Positions 9,939 through 20,642 of a DNA stretch of 64,000 bases are shown here, one piece after another. The notes beneath the pieces are model-generated. The model made no database searches. It was not told the DNA's origin and saw only the letters and a list, made by a program, of their open reading frames with translations. The stretch is taken from assembly GCA_029990175.1 (NCBI GenBank), contig JARKIP010000028.1, positions 8,372,501 to 8,436,500 of the forward strand, read 5' to 3'. The position numbers were made by a program, and so were the translations under genes. The stretch is from Petunia secreta (taxonomy: Eukaryota > Streptophyta > Magnoliopsida > Solanales > Solanaceae). Position 1 is the first letter of the stretch, and every line of letters begins with the position of its first letter.

Positions 9939-11260
9939 TCATACTATTGAATTCAATTACATTGAAAAGAATTCGAGCGAGAAGGCAAAGCAGACTGACT
10001 TACCACAGACAGTAGGGCAAAGAATGGATTCCCCAAAAAATCCGGTCTCATGTCAACCCCTGACTGACCGGAGGCCTAAAAGCCTCAAAAAGGAGGAAGG
10101 GTACTCCGATCGACCGGGTTCTTATTTTGTAAATAAGGTAAAGGGATTCTTTCGCCTCTTGCGTGATATCATATGGAGGAAGACAGCTGTGGCGCCCACC
10201 TGCGCTGGTCTGCGTATAAAATAACTAAATTGCCCTTATTTTATTTAACTAGGGTATTACATATTCCCTGTTGTATAATATTTAAATTTGTTGTAGCGTC
10301 ACTTGTCTTACTTTGCATGTTATTATATTCTCACTTGCAACATAAACAACAATGTACTTGTATGATCCCATAACAATACTTCTAATTATATCTAATTTTA
10401 ATTGACCTTATAACGTACAGTTTTTTTAAAACTGCCATTATACAAAGTCTGGTGTTTGATGTTCAATTTGAGATAATTCTCACTAGGGGCAGTACTACTA
10501 TATATCACCACTTACATTCCTAATTCCGTTTATCGGAGCACCCACGAGTAACACGATAGATGCTCATCGTTCAGTATTAATATTGCAATATGGAGGAACA
10601 CGCCAACTTTTAATAGTAAAACATTTTCAAAGATTTTTAAATATACCGATATATAGATGTAATAGTCAAATAGCATTTGACTTCAAAGGAATTAAGGAAG
10701 AGGAAGTAGATGTGTTGACTCTTCTAATTTATATTATGCACAAAGTATATTGCGTTTATGTAGGGTCTAGAAAATAGGTTAGAACTAAAAATATTTTATT
10801 AAAGCCGTGCTATAACTAATGGAGTATAAATTATATATCTACCAAAAGTAGTTAAAGTCAACTTCTGAGAATACCATTACTGAAATCCTTGATTTCTTGA
10901 CTGCCTTTTGCAATTCTGATCCAACAATCTTTTCTTTACTAGCTTTGCAAATATGTATACAGAGATTGAGTGATCAAAGCTACCGCTTGAGAACCATCCC
11001 TTCACATGCAAGAGCACCAAAAGGTCCAAACCAGAGAAAATTCTGTATGAGATTATAAGAAGATGCATGAAGTACCTTCCTTGTGTAAAAAAACTTTATA
11101 CTAACAACTAGTTATTGTATTTAAATTTGTTGTATGGCGTGTCTCATTTTGCATGTGATTATAATCCAACTTATTATATTTAATTGTAGGTGACATGGCA
11201 GTGTAATTTTTTGTTTATTACGTACTCCATTATCATTATATAAGCTCTTCTTAAACTATA
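9939..11260. other. End of the organellar block and AT-rich nuclear spacer
   Basis: Up to about 10,210 the sequence stays mitochondrial-like without a gene. Beyond that it becomes AT-rich and shows no convincing coding frame. A degenerate direct repeat is visible: about 55 bp beginning TATTTAAATTTGTTGTA at 10,275-10,335 recurs at 11,110-11,170. It may be the trace of a small or decayed mobile element, but no ends or target duplication could be set. Confidence 0.45.
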
Positions 11261-11810
11261 TGTATGGCCCTAAACCAGTTTTAAGATCACAAATCGAATT
11301 TGGATTTGAATATAAGCAAAATTTCGTATTAAAGCTAAATAAATGCGATAAATAGATGTAAATGCGAAAGAACAACTTGATCTCAATATATCGTAGTGTA
11401 CAAATTTGAGCAGAGTTTCAGTATGTATTTCTGGATGCCTACAATACAAAATGAAGGGCTATTTATAGGCCTAGGAGCCTTGCTCACGTTCTCCACTATC
11501 AGTTGTGCTCTGGCCCACGATCTTGGCATTAATGGAAGGAGTTAGTGGGCTGAAGTAGTGGGCTGCAAAGCCGCTGGAACCGAGGCTGTTCAGAGGTGCA
11601 TATATGCGACCTCGGTGAGGAGGCCTTGCTGTTCGCTCGAGGTAGACATCACCGAAGCTCAGCTTTCGGCTCGCCTTCGGTGACTACCTTGACGTTTGAC
11701 TTCTGCGACTCACTTACTTGCTTCGGTCTTTGGCTTGTTGTTATGTGCTCGGTCGTTGTCAGATTGCGCGACCGGGGCGAATCATCGCGAGCCGACTTTT
11801 ACCCAATACA
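11261..11810 (-). repeat. 3' LTR of element F
   Basis: On the minus strand it starts TGTATTGGGTAAAAG, directly after the polypurine tract at 11,811-11,822. The start is nearly the same as the LTR starts of elements B and C (TGTATTGGATAAAA). The far end is set at TG/CA near 11,261 and is less certain. A CTATTTATAGG segment near 11,460 is the probable TATA box read on the minus strand. Confidence 0.6.
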
Positions 11811-11821
11811 GATAGTCCCCC

Positions 11822-11857
11822 CACTCCTCGGTCACTTACCGAAGTTACCGAGGAGTG
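11822..11857. other. Perfect inverted repeat beside the 3' LTR of element F
   Basis: CACTCCTCGGT at the left is matched by ACCGAGGAGTG at the right: 11 paired bases around a 14-base loop. It lies next to the polypurine tract. Elements C and B have a similar hairpin at the same place. An E2F-like core (CAGCGGGAAA, 11,868-11,877) follows. Confidence 0.65.
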
Positions 11858-12053
11858 GAGTGAAGTTCAGCGGGAAAGCGACGTGGCTTGATCTTATCCA
11901 AGTATTTCAAACTTTGTCAACGGTTCGTGTCTCATCAGGTCATTTCTCATTGACACGTGTCATCCATCCGTTGGCTCTTCTAACGGTCACACCGTAATTT
12001 TTATTTCTCCCAACGTCTCAATGATGACGCCTTTCCACCTGGCTCTTCCATAC

Positions 12054-12060
12054 CTATAAG
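12054..12060 (+). promoter_or_regulatory. Probable TATA box of the element F additional ORF
   Basis: CTATAAG lies about 140 bases before the first ATG (12,197) of the plus-strand additional ORF. Elements B and C have TATAAATA at a comparable distance before the same ORF. Confidence 0.5.
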
Positions 12061-12196
12061 TACTCCTTCCCCAAACTCTTCTTCTCACTTTCACATTTTG
12101 CAATCAACAGTGCTTAAGAGAGAAAAAGTAAGAACTTCCATACTTTTCTTAGCAGATTTCCATCTTTACGAAACTTCTCAACTTCAAGCTTCAACC

Positions 12197-15027
12197 ATGT
12201 CTGCCTTTTTCATGACAGGATTCGAGCGACTCCGGCGAGAGGGCGAAGATCGCACAATACGCCGCAATTATTTCCAGTGGTGAGTTTATCACCACCGTGA
12301 CAGCGCTGCAAGTAATAGAGGCGGAAGGAGGCGGAGAAGTGACTTCCATCGCTGGTGGCTCCAAACGTCGAAAGGCAAAGGCCAGGCGTGATGTCGCTGC
12401 TGTGAGCGATGACGCCAGCCTAGAAGGAGACGATGACGTCGTGGATGGTGACCTCATGGAAACTGCTGGTGCTGACGACACCACGCATAGAGACGAGGAT
12501 GCCGAGGGCGATGATGCCGAGGGCAAAGTTGAAGGGGGAAATACCGTCGAGGTGGGGTCCTCGGTCCCAATAATTCCTCTCGAACAAGAGCTCGAGCCTC
12601 ACCAAATCATTCCCTCCCATTTCGACAACGGCAAGGATCTTAAGTTGCAAGTCCAATCTGACGATCAGGAGGGAAAGAATAGGAATATACCGGTGAACAC
12701 GACACCGACCCGTATAACACAAGCCCATATTGAGCAGGTCCGGAGGGAGTGCAAGTTTGGGCCCAAGGTGAAAGTGGTTATCCCCGACCCAACGAGCAGA
12801 GTTTGTCACCATGTCGAGGGGCTCTCTTTCGTTTATACCTACCCTTTCACCCTCGGCTTCTCCCTTCCAGTGCACAAAGTTATTGATGACTTCTGTCAAG
12901 CCTACAATTTGTGTTTGGCCCAACTAGGCCCCGGCGTTTGGAGGGTCGTCCAATGCATGGATTGGCTAAGTAAGAAAGCCGGTGGACTTCACATTTCAGC
13001 ATCTCATTTCACTTTACTACCCTTACTTCCCTGAGGCTGGGGTTGTGGCCTTAAACAACTGAGGCAAGTTCGCGCTCCTTTATAAGAGCGAGGACCATAG
13101 GGACCGAGGCTAGAGCGACCGCTACGTCCTGCTGGAGACTAACATTTTGTCCGCCGAGCCTGATTTCCCCGAGCAGTGGAACAATACACGTAAGTATCCC
13201 TTCGTTCTTACTTCATCCCCCGGTGATCGTTTACGTTTGCTAACCCAGGTTTTCCATTACTTCTTAGCCAACAAGGTCGATATCATACCCCCGAGGGGTT
13301 GACTGGATGGGTGAGAGTAATGACCGGGACACGTAAGCACCCCGAAAGAACGTGGATGAAGATGGCTGCCGACTTTGATTGGCAATGCAAACGGCATGGT
13401 ATATTCTTTTGTGGTGTTTTACTTGGTATGTCGTTTTGGAGTTTTGGCTTCATTTTGTTAATCTCTCCTTTCGGTATTAGGTTTTCCGAACCGTGCCGTC
13501 AATACAAAGAAAAGCAAGAAAAAGAAAGAGGAAAAGAAGAAGAAGGAAGGAGAGGAAACCGAGTCAGACGACAACCTGGCTTCGGTGATAGGAGACTTGA
13601 AGGAGTTGAAGGCTGCAAAGCCTTCAAAAGCTTTAAAGGGGGCCCCCGGTCAAGGGTCCTCAAAAGGTAATCACTATCTTTGATCAACTCGTCGGTTATC
13701 ATTCCTCCTTGCTTCCTTGTTTCAATTCTCCTATGTTACTTTTCATAGGTGTGAAGAGGAAGAGGGAAGTTTCAAAGAAGCCCTCTCGTTCGGTGGCCCC
13801 TCGCACCGAGGTGGAAACTTCTCTCTGGCCCGAGGTAGCGGTGGAAGGGCGCCGAAGACTGATCGATGAGCCCGATGATGCGGCTGCCGAGGATTTAGCT
13901 CGTAGGGAGATTGAGTTGGTTGACCTCGTAGACCAAGAACATAGCTCTGAGGCAGCAGTTGCCAAGATTAAGGGCAAGGCCAAGGTCGTGGAGGCTAACG
14001 CTGCTATTATCGAAGAGGGGGCTGGCACCGGCGCGGTTAGGGAGCAATCCGAACCCGGGAGGATTTCATCCTCGGTGGGGTCTTATCGGAAGCTTGAGGT
14101 GCCGACCTCTTCGAATATGTTGGCATGCAGCCGAGCCGACATCTTGAGTCTTACGCCTTTGCTGGGCTCGGAGGAAGATAAAGTCGTGCAGGAATTTTCC
14201 CGAGGTCAATTATATAACACCATTGCTGCCAATGCTATCAGAGTAACTTTCATCGCTCTTGAGTTTTATCTCAGATTTTCCTTTTCATCTTTGTCCTCGG
14301 TTCATAGCTGACTTCGATTCCCTGATTGATCTTTATTCAGAGTTTCGTTCTGTCACTGAGGGCTATCGAGGTTGAGACCTCGAGGGACGACGAGGTTCGG
14401 CGTGTTGCTCGTTCGTGGGATAGGCAAAGAGATAGCTTTAATGCACAGATAGTTATACTAAAAGCCGATTTGTCCAAGTCCCAGTCTGATCTGCATGAGG
14501 TCGAGGCCGCTTCTGAGGCAAAAATTAAAGCCCTTGGTGATGGCTTCCAGGTTGAACGCTCGAGGCTGGAGGCTGAAGCCGCGAGATTAAGTGCCGAGCT
14601 GGCCCAAGTAAAGGGTGAAATCGTGGAGATGGCCAAGAAGCATCACGATCAGCTGAGGAGGCACGTGCTTCATATCCAAAAGTTGGAGGGTGAGAACTCC
14701 AAACTTTCAGCTAAAGAAGCCGAGGTTGAGGCCCTTCGTGACGAAATCGTCGATCACAAAAATAGGGCTGCGATCAAGATCAAAAAGGCCGAGCTGGACA
14801 AGCAATGGGCCATTATCAAATCTCGGTTGAGGCTGCTCAAGCGGTGCCGCGCCGGCGAGCTTAACTTAGATGAGGAGATTGCAAAAGCCGAGGTAATATC
14901 AGCAGAGGCTCAAGCTATCATTGATGAACTCCCATCAAGTGAGGCCTCGAGCGGCGATGATGATGAAGAGGATGATGAAGAAGCCGAGGGGAGCTCCGAG
15001 GATGGAGATGATTCTCCCGAGGCTTAG
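12197..15027 (+). CDS. Element F additional ORF (aORF): gypsy-type transposon domain plus coiled coil, multi-exon
   Basis: The start is ATG at 12,197. The first half holds a domain resembling Pfam 'putative gypsy type transposon' (Transposase_28), with YPFTLGFSLPVHKV and a following VWR(V/I)VQCMDWL segment (near 12,840-12,975). The last part (14,341-15,027) is a long charged coiled coil ending in an acidic tail of Asp, Glu and Ser. Four stretches look like short introns with GT...AG ends: 13,190-13,267; 13,399-13,480 (start less sure); 13,667-13,748; 14,243-14,340. The first and last match intron positions in elements C and B. A stop at 12,281-12,283 and a frame change before 12,297 suggest damage or an unrecognised intron in exon 1. 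The function is unknown; it is antisense to gag-pol. Confidence 0.65.
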
Positions 15028-15049
15028 ACTTCTGATAGCACTTTTGTAA

Positions 15050-15122
15050 GCCTTCGGGCGTCTATGCATAACTTTTTGGACCTTCGGGTCCTTTTGATGT
15101 AAATACTCTTAGCCTTCGGGCT
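15050..15122 (+). other. Three consecutive UUCG-tetraloop hairpins downstream of the element F aORF
   Basis: Within 73 bases after the aORF stop there are three small hairpins, each with a CTTCGG loop-closing core: GCC-TTCG-GGC (15,050-15,059), GGACC-TTCG-GGTCC (15,078-15,091) and AGCC-TTCG-GGCT (15,111-15,122). The C(UUCG)G tetraloop is known to make unusually stable RNA hairpins. They would lie in the 3' untranslated region of the aORF transcript. The matching regions of B and C do not show them. Confidence 0.7.
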
Positions 15123-15731
15123 CTTTAATGAAACGACTTTGGTGTTTTTATCTTAAGTGTTGGTTTTTTGCATGTACCGAACATCTTGTAATAAATAACT
15201 TGCTTGCAATACTTGATTGAATTTAATCGATGCAAACTTAGAACGACGTCTCGTCCTCGAGTCGATGCATTTAAAGTGCAACTTCGGAGTGCAAGATTAT
15301 AGAAACAAATAGATATGGAATCAATATTATTTCATTGATAATATCAACGAGCCAGAAATCGGCTATTTATATGGAACCAAGTCGAAGCGGACATTGGGTG
15401 AAAAATAAATTAACAATATGCCACTGTCGGGCGGGATTACAATGTACTAAATCTATTCCTCGGGTGTCAGTCCCCGGTTGTCGGATAGATAAGCTTCGGT
15501 TGGGAGGCTCGATGTCGACCTCGGTATCAACTCGCCTCTCACTCCCCCCAGTGTTCGGTTGTGAATCTTGATGAACATCCAAGCACAGAAAATCGGTCGG
15601 TTCGCTTCCTGAAAAGGTCAAGCAAAAATGGAACGAGGAGCAAATTAGTACATTTCGACCGAAGCCGTAGGAGCGTTGTTCGGCTCGGGGCTGTTGGTGA
15701 ATTTAAAAAGTTAAGAGAACATTTACCTCGA
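15123..15731. other. Element F spacer between aORF and pol, no gene seen
   Basis: Only short frames on both strands, none recognisable. This is where elements B and C carry a tRNA-Lys-like sequence after pol; I looked for one here on the minus strand and did not find it. Confidence 0.5.
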
Positions 15732-17343
15732 TTAGAAGTAGAACCGCTTTAAATTGGAAATGTTCCAATTTAGAGGTTCGGGCTCGCCTTGCAGATTCTC
15801 AATTTGATAAGGTCCTTTCCCAACGATTGCTCTGACTCTGTAAGGTCCTTCCCAATTAGCAATGAGTTTTCCCCCATTTTCTTCCTTTGTTGATTGATTT
15901 GTAGCCTTCAGTACATAATCGCCTACTTTGAAATCCCGAAGTTTTGCCTTCCTATTGAGGTATGCCTCGATCTGCCTTTTTTGGGCTGCTAGCAGAACCA
16001 AAGCCAATTCCCTTTTCTCCTCGAGCAAGTCCAATTCTATGCGCATAGCCTGTTGATTTGCATCTTCGGTGGTGTGGGCGTACCGAAGGCTTGGTTCGCC
16101 CACTTCAAAGGGGATAAGAGAATCCATACCGTAAGCGAGTGAAAAAGGAGTATCACCGGTACTGTTCTTTTCCGTTGTTCGCATGGCCCACAGCACCCCT
16201 GGAAACTCATCGGGCCAAGGACCTTTCTTCTCATCGAGCCTTTTCTTGAGATTTTCGATTATGATTCTATTTGAGGACTCAGCTTGGCCATTGGCACTTG
16301 GGTGATAAGGAGTCGAAGCAATTCTTTTGATCCCCCATTGTTTGAAGAAATCAGTGATGACTGCCCCCATAAACTGTTTACCATTGTCGCAGGCAATCTC
16401 CCTCGGGACACCGAACCTGTATATGATGTTCTTCTTGATGAAATCGATTACTTGTTTTTGCTTTACCTCGGTGAGAGCCCCGGCTTCCACCCATTTCGTG
16501 AAGTAATCAGTTAGCACTAGAATGAAGCGAACACCACCTTTTTCCCTTCGGCAATGGTCCAACAATATCCATCCCCCACTTCATGAAGGGCCATGGTGAT
16601 ACCACTAAATGTAGAGGCTCGGCCTGCTGGTGGATCATCCGTCCATGGCATTGGCACTTATCACATTTCTGCACGAAGGCCTTTGCATCGGCACTGATAG
16701 TGGGTCAATAACACCCAGCTCTTAATAACTTAAGCACCAAGGATTTTCCCCACGAGTGGTTGCCATACTCGCCTTCGTGCACTTCGGCCATCACATACCT
16801 GGCCTCATCGGGACCCAAACACTTGGCCATCGGGCCGCAATATAACCTCTTATACAGATTACCTTCGATCAAATGATATGAAGCTGCTTGGGTCCTTAAC
16901 TTTTTGGCCTCCTTTTTATCTTGGGGAACAGTCCCTGGGTCGAACTAAGAGATGAACTTACTCCGCCAATCCCATCTGTTGTCCACCGAATTGACCTGCA
17001 ACTTCATCTCTCTCATTTGAGCGGACAACAGCCGAACCACTGAATCAGTCCCCGAGTGGGCTTCGTCGATCGCCGAACCCAGATTTGCCAGAGCGTCAGC
17101 CTCGGTATTCTCCTCCCGAGGCACTTGTTTAACTTGCCACTCTTAGAATTGGGCCAAGATTCTTTGTGCTCGGTCCAAGTATAGTTGCATTCTGGGCTCC
17201 CGAGCTGTATAGTCACCGAGGACCTGGTTCACTACCAACTGCGAGTCACATCTTAGTTCGATTCTTTCCACCCCCCATCTCATTGGCCAACTCCAAGCCC
17301 GCTAGAGCCGCTTCGTACTCGGCCTCATTGTTGGTCACATTTT
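15732..17343 (-). pseudogene. Element F RNase H and integrase remnant
   Basis: The longest clean frame (16,565-15,732, minus) carries the integrase core: LTDYFTKWVEAG, then ACDNGKQF, then YHPSANGQAESSN with the catalytic Asp and Glu. The C-terminal GPY region is present as NWEGPYRV and the frame ends NLKRFYF. Upstream, in shifted frames, pieces of the integrase zinc-binding region (near 16,650) and an RNase H segment (NNEAEYEA, near 17,320) are recognisable. Several frameshifts and stops separate them. The piece ends abruptly near 17,343, and reverse transcriptase and everything before it are missing. Confidence 0.75.
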
Positions 17344-18800
17344 TTAATCCAAATTGGCACTTGCGGAACCCCAATTACAATCATTATTATAATCAACAAC
17401 ATGGGGATCCGCAAGGTTATGAAGAAGAATATGATGAAGAGTTCCATATAGAACTCAACCAAGAGGGCTATCCATTCCATGTTGAACAAGTGGACGAAGA
17501 TGATATACAAGAGGAAGCTAATGATCCTCAAGTAGAGAATGAGAACCCTCATGATAACAACCCTTTTGGCCAAGCAAATGCGGGGGACCAAGCAAATGAA
17601 GAAGGAAACCTTGGAGAAAATGAAGGTGTTGCGGGTAATGCTAATCGGGGTGGCAACAATGCAAACCGAGGCGGCCGAGGTGTAAACCAAGGGGGTCGAG
17701 GAGTGAACCGTGGAGGTAGAGCAAATGTCAATCGAGGGGGCAATGCCAATAGAGTTAATGCTCGCAATGTCAACCGGAATCAAGAGTATGCTAGAGGTGC
17801 TCGGGACTATCAACAAGAGATGCGAGACTATGAAGATGATGAGGAGATTGAGGAAGAAATTGATATGAATTGTTTTGCAAGTGCCATAGTTCCTCCTCCT
17901 ATTCATGGCAATCCTAGTTTTAGCATCCCAAATGTAATTCTTCAAGGTCTTGAACAACATGGTTGCTTTGGTGGTACTAAGAATGAAGATGCAAATGATC
18001 ACTTGAGGAATTTTGTGCAAACTTATAATCTCTACAAGTCCGCAAAGGTATCGGAAGAATCATTGAGGTTGAGAGTGTTCCCTTACTCTCTCACCGGAAA
18101 AGCTAAAGATTGGTTGAACAAGTTGCCGAGAAACTCCATTTTCACTTGGCAAGAGTTGGTAAAACAATTTCTAGGGAAGTTTTCACCAAAGGGGAAGCAA
18201 GCGGTATTGAGAGATAAGATCAACATGTTTAAGCAAGAGGCATCCGATTCTTTGACCGAGGCTTGGGAGGCTTTCCAAGATGGGTTGCTCCGGTGTCCTA
18301 ATCATGGTTTCAATGGGAATATGTTGTTGCAAAGCTTCTATCAAGGGTTGAACAAGATAAACCAATCCGCCTTGGACACCTTATGTGATGGCGTCACCAT
18401 GGACAAGAGGTACGAAGAGGTGAAAGATATCCTAGACAAAGTGACCAAGAGATCTCAAGAATGGCAATCAAGAGCTAAGGATCGGGGAAGAGATGTTGGG
18501 ATTAGTCCAAGATGATGGAAAGATTTGGAGCCCAAGATGAGAAAATGACAAGAATCTTGACATCGGTGGAACTCATGAACAAGAACTCAAAGGCCGATAG
18601 GGAAGCCAATGAAAAGAAGTTGCACAAGGTGGAGAATATCCACACTACAAATGCCGGACATCAAGTGGCCCCAATGGATTATGTGACTCCCGGAGGTGTT
18701 CCTATGTCCCTTCTCCAACATGGGCAAGAAGGATACTATCCGGAACAATGCTACCATATGCAAGAAGGAGAAGAAGTAAATTATGTGGGTAATTACCAAG
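17344..18800 (+). pseudogene. Element E: isolated Athila-type gag fragment
   Basis: The plus-strand frame (open to 18,515) has an Asn/Gly/Arg-rich region with GGRGVN-type repeats (17,640-17,780). A Retrotrans_gag-like capsid domain follows: RLRVFPYSLTGKAKDWL, then FTWQELVKQFLGKFSP, then a SLTEAWEAFQ..L..CPNHGF segment (about 18,070-18,310). This is the form seen in Athila and related gag proteins. A frameshift near 18,515 moves the remaining similarity (to a YVGN segment at about 18,780) to another frame. The frame seems to start at 17,166, but that portion is antisense element F sequence. Protease, polymerase and LTRs are absent, and both ends are abrupt junctions with F and D. Confidence 0.7.
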
Positions 18801-19014
18801 TCAAAATAACAAAGGATTAGCACGAGGAGACGATTTAGAATCAAGTACTCATGGAGCCCCAAGTCTACCAAATTTCAACGTAGAAATGACTGAAGTAATT
18901 GCAGCCCTTAAAGATATGGGCGAAAAGGTCAAATAGCCAAAAGACATGAAGACTGATCCAAGCAAGCGAAACCAGGACCTCTGGTGCGAATTCTATCGCG
19001 ACCACGGTCACACC
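18801..19014 (+). pseudogene. Element D, left piece: gag C-terminal region (interrupted by element C)
   Basis: The sequence reads, in pieces, LPNFNVEM, DMGEKVK and KTDPSKRNQDLWCEF, then a RDHGHT zinc-binding segment, matching element B at about 30,690-30,835. A Trp codon has become TAG near 18,935. It stops at 19,014, where element C begins. The matching continuation (TEDCKALRYE) starts at 61,976 on the far side of C. The 5' LTR and first part of gag are missing at the junction with element E near 18,800. Confidence 0.8.
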
Positions 19015-19731
19015 TGTTTAACCTAGATCCGATTTTAGGCCAATTAACAATTAAATTTGTATTTGCGGAGTCACGATCAATAGTTTAGATTAAGAGTCTA
19101 AATAACGAATAGTGTTAATTACTAAAGTAGCGATATATTCGTAATTTCCAACGATGATAAATAATAATACGGAAATGAGATATAAACCAAAACAACCAAG
19201 GTTAAAGCGTTAGTGAAAAGAAGATAGTAGTAACCGTGTTGTATCACTTAACCCCGGTGAGAGTTCCTCGTTACTGATCGCACTTAGAAGACTATAGAGT
19301 AAAGCACTTAACGAATGTAAGCAAAGAATAGTATCTGAGTGACAGAGTATTCTTATTGATATTGTAGGTCAGAAGTAAAGTTGTGTTACAATGGCTTAGA
19401 ACGAGTGCTATTTATAGGCCTGATAGGCGTCCGTTGGGTTTTGTAACCGCTGTGCACGTATCCGTTGGATATGTAACCGCCGGGTTGTAATTATTGCCTT
19501 TATGACCATTCATTAAGTGATCGCACATGATCAGGTTAATAATTGCTCATTCAGATCGTGTTGAGTGATGAGGCGTTACATAGCTGCTTTGGGTCTGCTC
19601 GTGGCAACCGTCTGGCTAGTTGTCTGTTCGCTAGATGTCTGTCCGCTAGATATCTGTTCGGTGGATCTTCTGCCCGTGCCACGTGGCGGACACGTGTCAC
19701 TTTTAGATGATGTCAGCTTTTATCCAATACA
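19015..19731 (-). repeat. 3' LTR of element C
   Basis: 717 bp. Its minus-strand start is TGTATTGGATAAAAGCTG, just after the tract GGGGACTATC, and it ends TAGGTTAAACA. It matches the copy at 61,268-61,970 with scattered substitutions and carries a short CTAGAT-repeat segment (about 19,628-19,655) that is shorter in the other copy. Confidence 0.88.
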
Positions 19732-19743
19732 GATAGTCCCCGT

Positions 19744-19774
19744 ACTTTTCGGGCAGAGTATCTGCTCGAGAAGT
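19744..19774. other. Conserved hairpin beside the 3' LTR of element C
   Basis: ACTTTTCGGGCAGA and TCTGCTCGAGAAGT form 14 pairs (two of them G-U) around a GTA loop. Element B has a hairpin at the same location with different base pairs. An E2F-type sequence TTTTGGCGGGAA follows at 19,784-19,795. Confidence 0.65.
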
Positions 19775-19783
19775 GGATGTGAA

Positions 19784-19795
19784 TTTTGGCGGGAA
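19784..19795. promoter_or_regulatory. E2F-type motif between 3' LTR and aORF promoter, element C
   Basis: TTTTGGCGGGAA matches the textbook E2F binding core (TTTSGCGS with GGCGGGAA). Element B has the same bases on the other strand at 39,147-39,158, and element F has the weaker CAGCGGGAAA at 11,868-11,877. It lies about 380 bp upstream of the aORF TATA box. Binding is an inference. The rest of 19,796-20,160 shows no gene. Confidence 0.45.
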
Positions 19796-20164
19796 TTTCT
19801 ACTTTGCGTAATCCAATCTTGTACGAGGCTAAGTGACGTACTTATCTTATCAGTTACGTGACAAATCCCTATGACGTGCGCATTAAATGCGTCGTATGAA
19901 AAAGTAACTGCAGTTGGCATGTCTGCACGTCTGCAGTCCGCTCTGAAGTGACTACTGCACGTTCCAAGGGTAAAAGTAATGATTTTAACCGCCCCAATCA
20001 CGTGCACACGTCGACTGCTGATCGCGAGGTGACCACTGCACTTCAGGGTAATGATGATACTATAAAAGTTGGTGAAACCTACTTCTCCTTTTGACGGTTG
20101 GATCTGATCGTGGCCTCTTGGATAGTCTTGTCTCGATGGAAATTGATGGGCCGGATTTTTGCTC

Positions 20165-20174
20165 TTATAAATAG
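20165..20174 (+). promoter_or_regulatory. TATA box of the element C additional ORF
   Basis: TTATAAATAG lies 115 bases before the aORF ATG at 20,289. The same motif occurs in element B (38,760-38,770, minus strand) before the same ORF, so the aORF probably has its own promoter, independent of the LTR. Confidence 0.6.
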
Positions 20175-20288
20175 GGGTTTGTTGAGTGAGAAACTTTTTA
20201 CTTGCTTTCATTTTCTTTTCGCTAAATCTTGAGAATTCTTCGAACATCCTTCAACTTTTCTTGTGAACTTCCCAATTCTTCTGGAATT

Positions 20289-20642
20289 ATGTCTTCAAGA
20301 GCTAGAAAAAACCAGAATGTAGACACAGCCGGTAGTTCTTCGGCAGCCACTCCCAGGCCTAGGGCTGCTCAGGCCACTGCTGCGGAGATCATCCCTAAGA
20401 AATGGGGTGATTTAGAAGCAGACTGCAATATCAAGGCCTCCAATAACCATGGAGATATATGTGTGTGGCCGGTGTATAGGTTCAAATCTGGGATCACATC
20501 GGAGATGATCCCTCGTGTTAGAATGGACTACAACTGGGACGAGAGTGTTCCCCTCTTGCCGGTCTCTGAAGAGGAGAACATCACTTCGCATAGGGCTGGG
20601 AGGACCGCTATATGCACCTACCTTTTTACAGTTGGATGTAAA
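20289..20642 (+). pseudogene. Element C aORF, first exon part (interrupted by element A)
   Basis: ATG at 20,289 starts an MSSRARKNQN N-terminus and then an Ala/Thr-rich linker. The beginning of the Transposase_28-like domain follows (RMDYNWDESVPLLPVSEEEN, then a YLFTVGC segment). At 20,642 the chromovirus A is inserted with a GTAAA duplication, and the exon resumes at 39,955. The frame is open up to the insertion and keeps the Trp that is a stop codon in element B. The domain's role is unknown. Confidence 0.75.

Larger units (their letters stand above)
1..10210. other. Organelle-derived block (mitochondrial DNA in a nuclear context)
   Basis: The block contains mitochondrial-type tRNA remnants, linear mitochondrial plasmid polymerases, mitovirus polymerase pieces and a plastid-type rps7 fragment. 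This mixture is typical of angiosperm mitochondrial genomes, which collect plastid, plasmid, viral and nuclear transposon DNA. Base composition is mixed, without the strong AT bias seen right after about 10,210. Everything from 11,261 onward is nuclear LTR retrotransposon, so I infer a NUMT. The right edge is placed where the composition changes, near 10,170-10,215, and could be off by tens of bases. The left edge is outside the window. Part of the mosaic (761-1748) may have been assembled in the mitochondrion before transfer. Confidence 0.75.
11261..17343 (-). mobile_element. Element F: truncated Tat-lineage Ty3/gypsy retrotransposon
   Basis: In the element's own (minus) direction the order is RNase H and integrase (17,343-15,732), a spacer, an additional ORF on the opposite strand (12,197-15,027), a polypurine tract GGGGGGACTATC, then the 3' LTR (11,810-11,261). 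Additional ORFs next to the 3' LTR, often antisense, are a mark of the Tat lineage. The gag, protease, reverse transcriptase and 5' LTR are missing because the element is cut at about 17,343, where an Athila-type gag fragment begins. With only one LTR, no target duplication can be shown. Confidence 0.75.

Noticed and set aside
12197..15027. aORF as a host coiled-coil gene captured once by element F
   Set aside because: Homologues occur at the same place and orientation in B and C, so it is a family component.
17640..17790. Short regularly spaced repeats that could suggest a CRISPR-like array
   Set aside because: They encode a GGRGVN-type low-complexity stretch inside a gag frame; no constant repeat and unique spacer pattern, and the organism is a plant.
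17325..18020. 231-codon minus-strand ORF
   Set aside because: Antisense shadow of the Athila-type gag and the F pol edge; no domain, codon pattern follows the plus-strand gene.
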